This document shows positions 62,923 through 64,000 of a stretch of DNA of 64,000 bases, in pieces. How positions within the stretch are numbered: the stretch's first letter is position 1; each line of letters starts with the position of its first letter. The DNA comes from Cymbomonas tetramitiformis (taxonomy: Eukaryota; Chlorophyta; Pyramimonadophyceae; Pyramimonadales; Pyramimonadaceae), in NCBI GenBank assembly GCA_001247695.2, contig LGRX02012548.1, forward strand, positions 16,060 through 80,059. Direction: 5' to 3'. The translations under genes were made by a program, and so were the position numbers. Below the pieces are notes generated by a model. The model saw nothing but the letters and a program-made list of their open reading frames with translations, searched no databases and was not told where the DNA came from.

Positions 62923-63364
62923 GCTGCGGTGTGGCTGTGGCTCTAATAGTATTGTTACTTCTGGGCTGGGCGTGGCGCCTGGCTATTGTGGTTATTTATA
63001 CTTCTGGAATTGAGTGGTTATTACCTGGTTATTATATATCTGGGTCCGGGCCCCTCGGCAATTGCTGTGACTGGTGGTGCGTGTGATTCTGAATCTGCGC
63101 CTCTTTGTTTGGCTGATGCCTGAATGTTTTATGTTTTACGGCCTGGCCGGCTCAACTGTTATCTGGTGGTTTATATGCTTCTGGATCTGGACTTGTTGGC
63201 CGTGGCTATTATCTGGTTATGTGTTTGATTCTGAATCTGCACTTCTTGATTATCTGGTGGTTTCTATGCTCCTGGACTGGCTTTGCCTTGCAGTGTGCTC
63301 CGGGGTTGCCATTAACTGTGTGTGACAGGCCTGCTTATCCACCCTTATACTTTTATGGAGAGAT
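62923..63364 (+). other. PAT 3' untranslated segment
   Basis: Between the small ORF and B1. T/G-rich with gattctgaatctgc duplicated at about 63084 and 63228, and tta.ctggtggtt phrases. No domain in its hydrophobic frames. Confidence 0.6.
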
Positions 63365-63520
63365 GGTGGGAGCTCTGGACAGGCGGACGGATAGGACCAC
63401 GCCTGTCCAGATTCGGTTCGGTTTTCACCAAACATATGTGTACAACTGCAGTGACCACATGCATGTGTACAACTGCAGTGACCAAAGCAATGAGTATATA
63501 AGCATGCAACGGCAGAAAAA
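63365..63520 (+). repeat. B1 direct repeat
   Basis: Starts ggtgggagctctggacaggc; ends atgcaacggcagaaaaa directly at A2. Matches 63852-64000. Contains a duplicated atgtgtacaactgcagtgacca phrase and a TATA box. Confidence 0.95.
63495..63501 (+). promoter_or_regulatory. TATA box in B1, 20 bp before A2
   Basis: TATATAA lies just upstream of the B1/A2 junction; the same box occurs in B2 at about 63982. None precedes A1 in the linear copy. It would drive A-first transcripts only where B is joined to A. Confidence 0.5.
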
Positions 63521-63835
63521 GTTTAGCTATAAGCGATGAGAATCAGCGACAGAGGCGATGAGTTTCAAGTGTTTTTATGCGGAATATGGCAGGCGTTATG
63601 CAGCACCGTCCGATCTGATTTGATTAGATCGACCCTTAGATTGCAGTTATTCTGACAGTGACATCGGATCTGAGAGTATGACACTGTTATCGAGGGACTA
63701 TGACAATGTCACATCGAAACTCGGCCGCCTAGGATTCTGAGAGTTGAATAAAGCAATCGAAGAAACAATTCCTGGTAATCAGTTGGAACTGTTCCAATCT
63801 GACTAACTGCAGTAATTATTCTTGCTTTAAGCTTC
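63521..63835 (+). repeat. A2 direct repeat
   Basis: 315-bp match of A1 with four visible substitutions. Contains AATAAA at 63747-63752, a candidate polyadenylation signal. Confidence 0.95.
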
Positions 63836-63851
63836 CCGACCCGGCCCTCCC

Positions 63852-64000
63852 GGTGGGAGCTCTGGACAGGCGGACGGATAGGACCACGCCTGTCCAGATT
63901 CGGTTCGGTTTTCACCAAACATATGTGTACAACTGCAGTAACCACATGCATGTGTACAACTGCAGTGACCAAAGCAATGAGTATATAAGCATGCAACGGC
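63852..64000 (+). repeat. B2 direct repeat, cut by the window end
   Basis: 149 bp matching B1 with one mismatch (gcagtaacc against gcagtgacc). Only the last seven or so bases of the unit are outside the window. Confidence 0.93.

Larger units (their letters stand above)
55646..64000 (+). mobile_element. PAT-like DIRS retrotransposon with split direct repeats (copy 2)
   Basis: Order A1 (55646-55960), Gag, RT-RNase H-NPPF-like domain, tyrosine recombinase, B1 (63365-63520), A2 (63521-63835), B2 (63852 to window end). This A1-ORFs-B1-A2-B2 pattern is diagnostic of PAT/Ngaro-type elements. A1 and A2 are both 315 bp with four mismatches; B1 and B2 differ at one base over the 149 visible. All enzymatic domains are present. 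It is inserted in the 353-bp satellite without an obvious duplication, as expected for tyrosine-recombinase integration. Only the last few bases of B2 are beyond the window. Confidence 0.95.

Overview
This window is a repeat-dense piece of a nuclear genome from a photosynthetic eukaryote, most likely a green alga. The reasons are spliceosomal introns (GT..AG) in two genes, a Ycf48/HCF136-like BNR-repeat gene (a photosystem II assembly family), and retroelement types typical of algae: a PAT/DIRS element with split direct repeats, a Copia and a chromodomain gypsy. A large-genome prasinophyte would fit, but that is a guess. Positions 1-780 are an assembly gap.

Layout. 781-2300: 47-bp minisatellite and two exons of the Ycf48-like gene on the minus strand, with minisatellites in its introns. 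3165-19555: a composite tandem array of two related units, each ending in a (CTG)n tract, split by a full Copia retrotransposon (5007-14759, minus strand, 5-bp TSD, 356-bp LTRs differing at one base). 20922-21544: an LTR. 22433-26605: a complete hAT DNA transposon (8-bp TSD) whose four-exon gene fuses a chromodomain to a BED-finger hAT transposase. 26606-33250: AT-rich, almost gene-free, with one mariner-like MITE. 33250-37400: a piece of a gypsy element carrying a C5-cytosine methyltransferase, cut by the 3' LTR of another LTR element whose gag-like ORFs lie upstream on the minus strand. 37963-41490: a 223-bp satellite split by a 2-kb TIR element with tRNA-like modules. 41484-45027: gypsy remnant (integrase, chromodomain, cytosine methyltransferase), its methyltransferase broken by a 642-bp MITE. 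45366-46580: gag-like fragment. 47590-52819: a 5'-truncated DIRS-type element (RNase H, NPPF methyltransferase-like domain, tyrosine recombinase) split by an exactly 2000-bp TIR element with a 10-bp TSD. 53007-53507: unknown ORF. 54815-55645: 353-bp satellite, entered by a nearly complete PAT-like element (55646-64000, structure A1-ORFs-B1-A2-B2) that runs off the window end.

Common threads. Three retroelement classes here carry methyltransferase-type domains: Copia and both DIRS/PAT elements an NPPF-type adenine-methyltransferase-like domain, and gypsy a C5-cytosine methyltransferase. Chromodomains occur in both a retrotransposon and a DNA transposon. Copia and PAT both place one in-frame UGA between Gag and Pol. 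Two TIR elements with unrelated ends both carry arrays of similar tRNA-like modules. Nested insertions give a clear order of events at four sites. No cellular operon or complete host gene other than the Ycf48-like exons can be supported.
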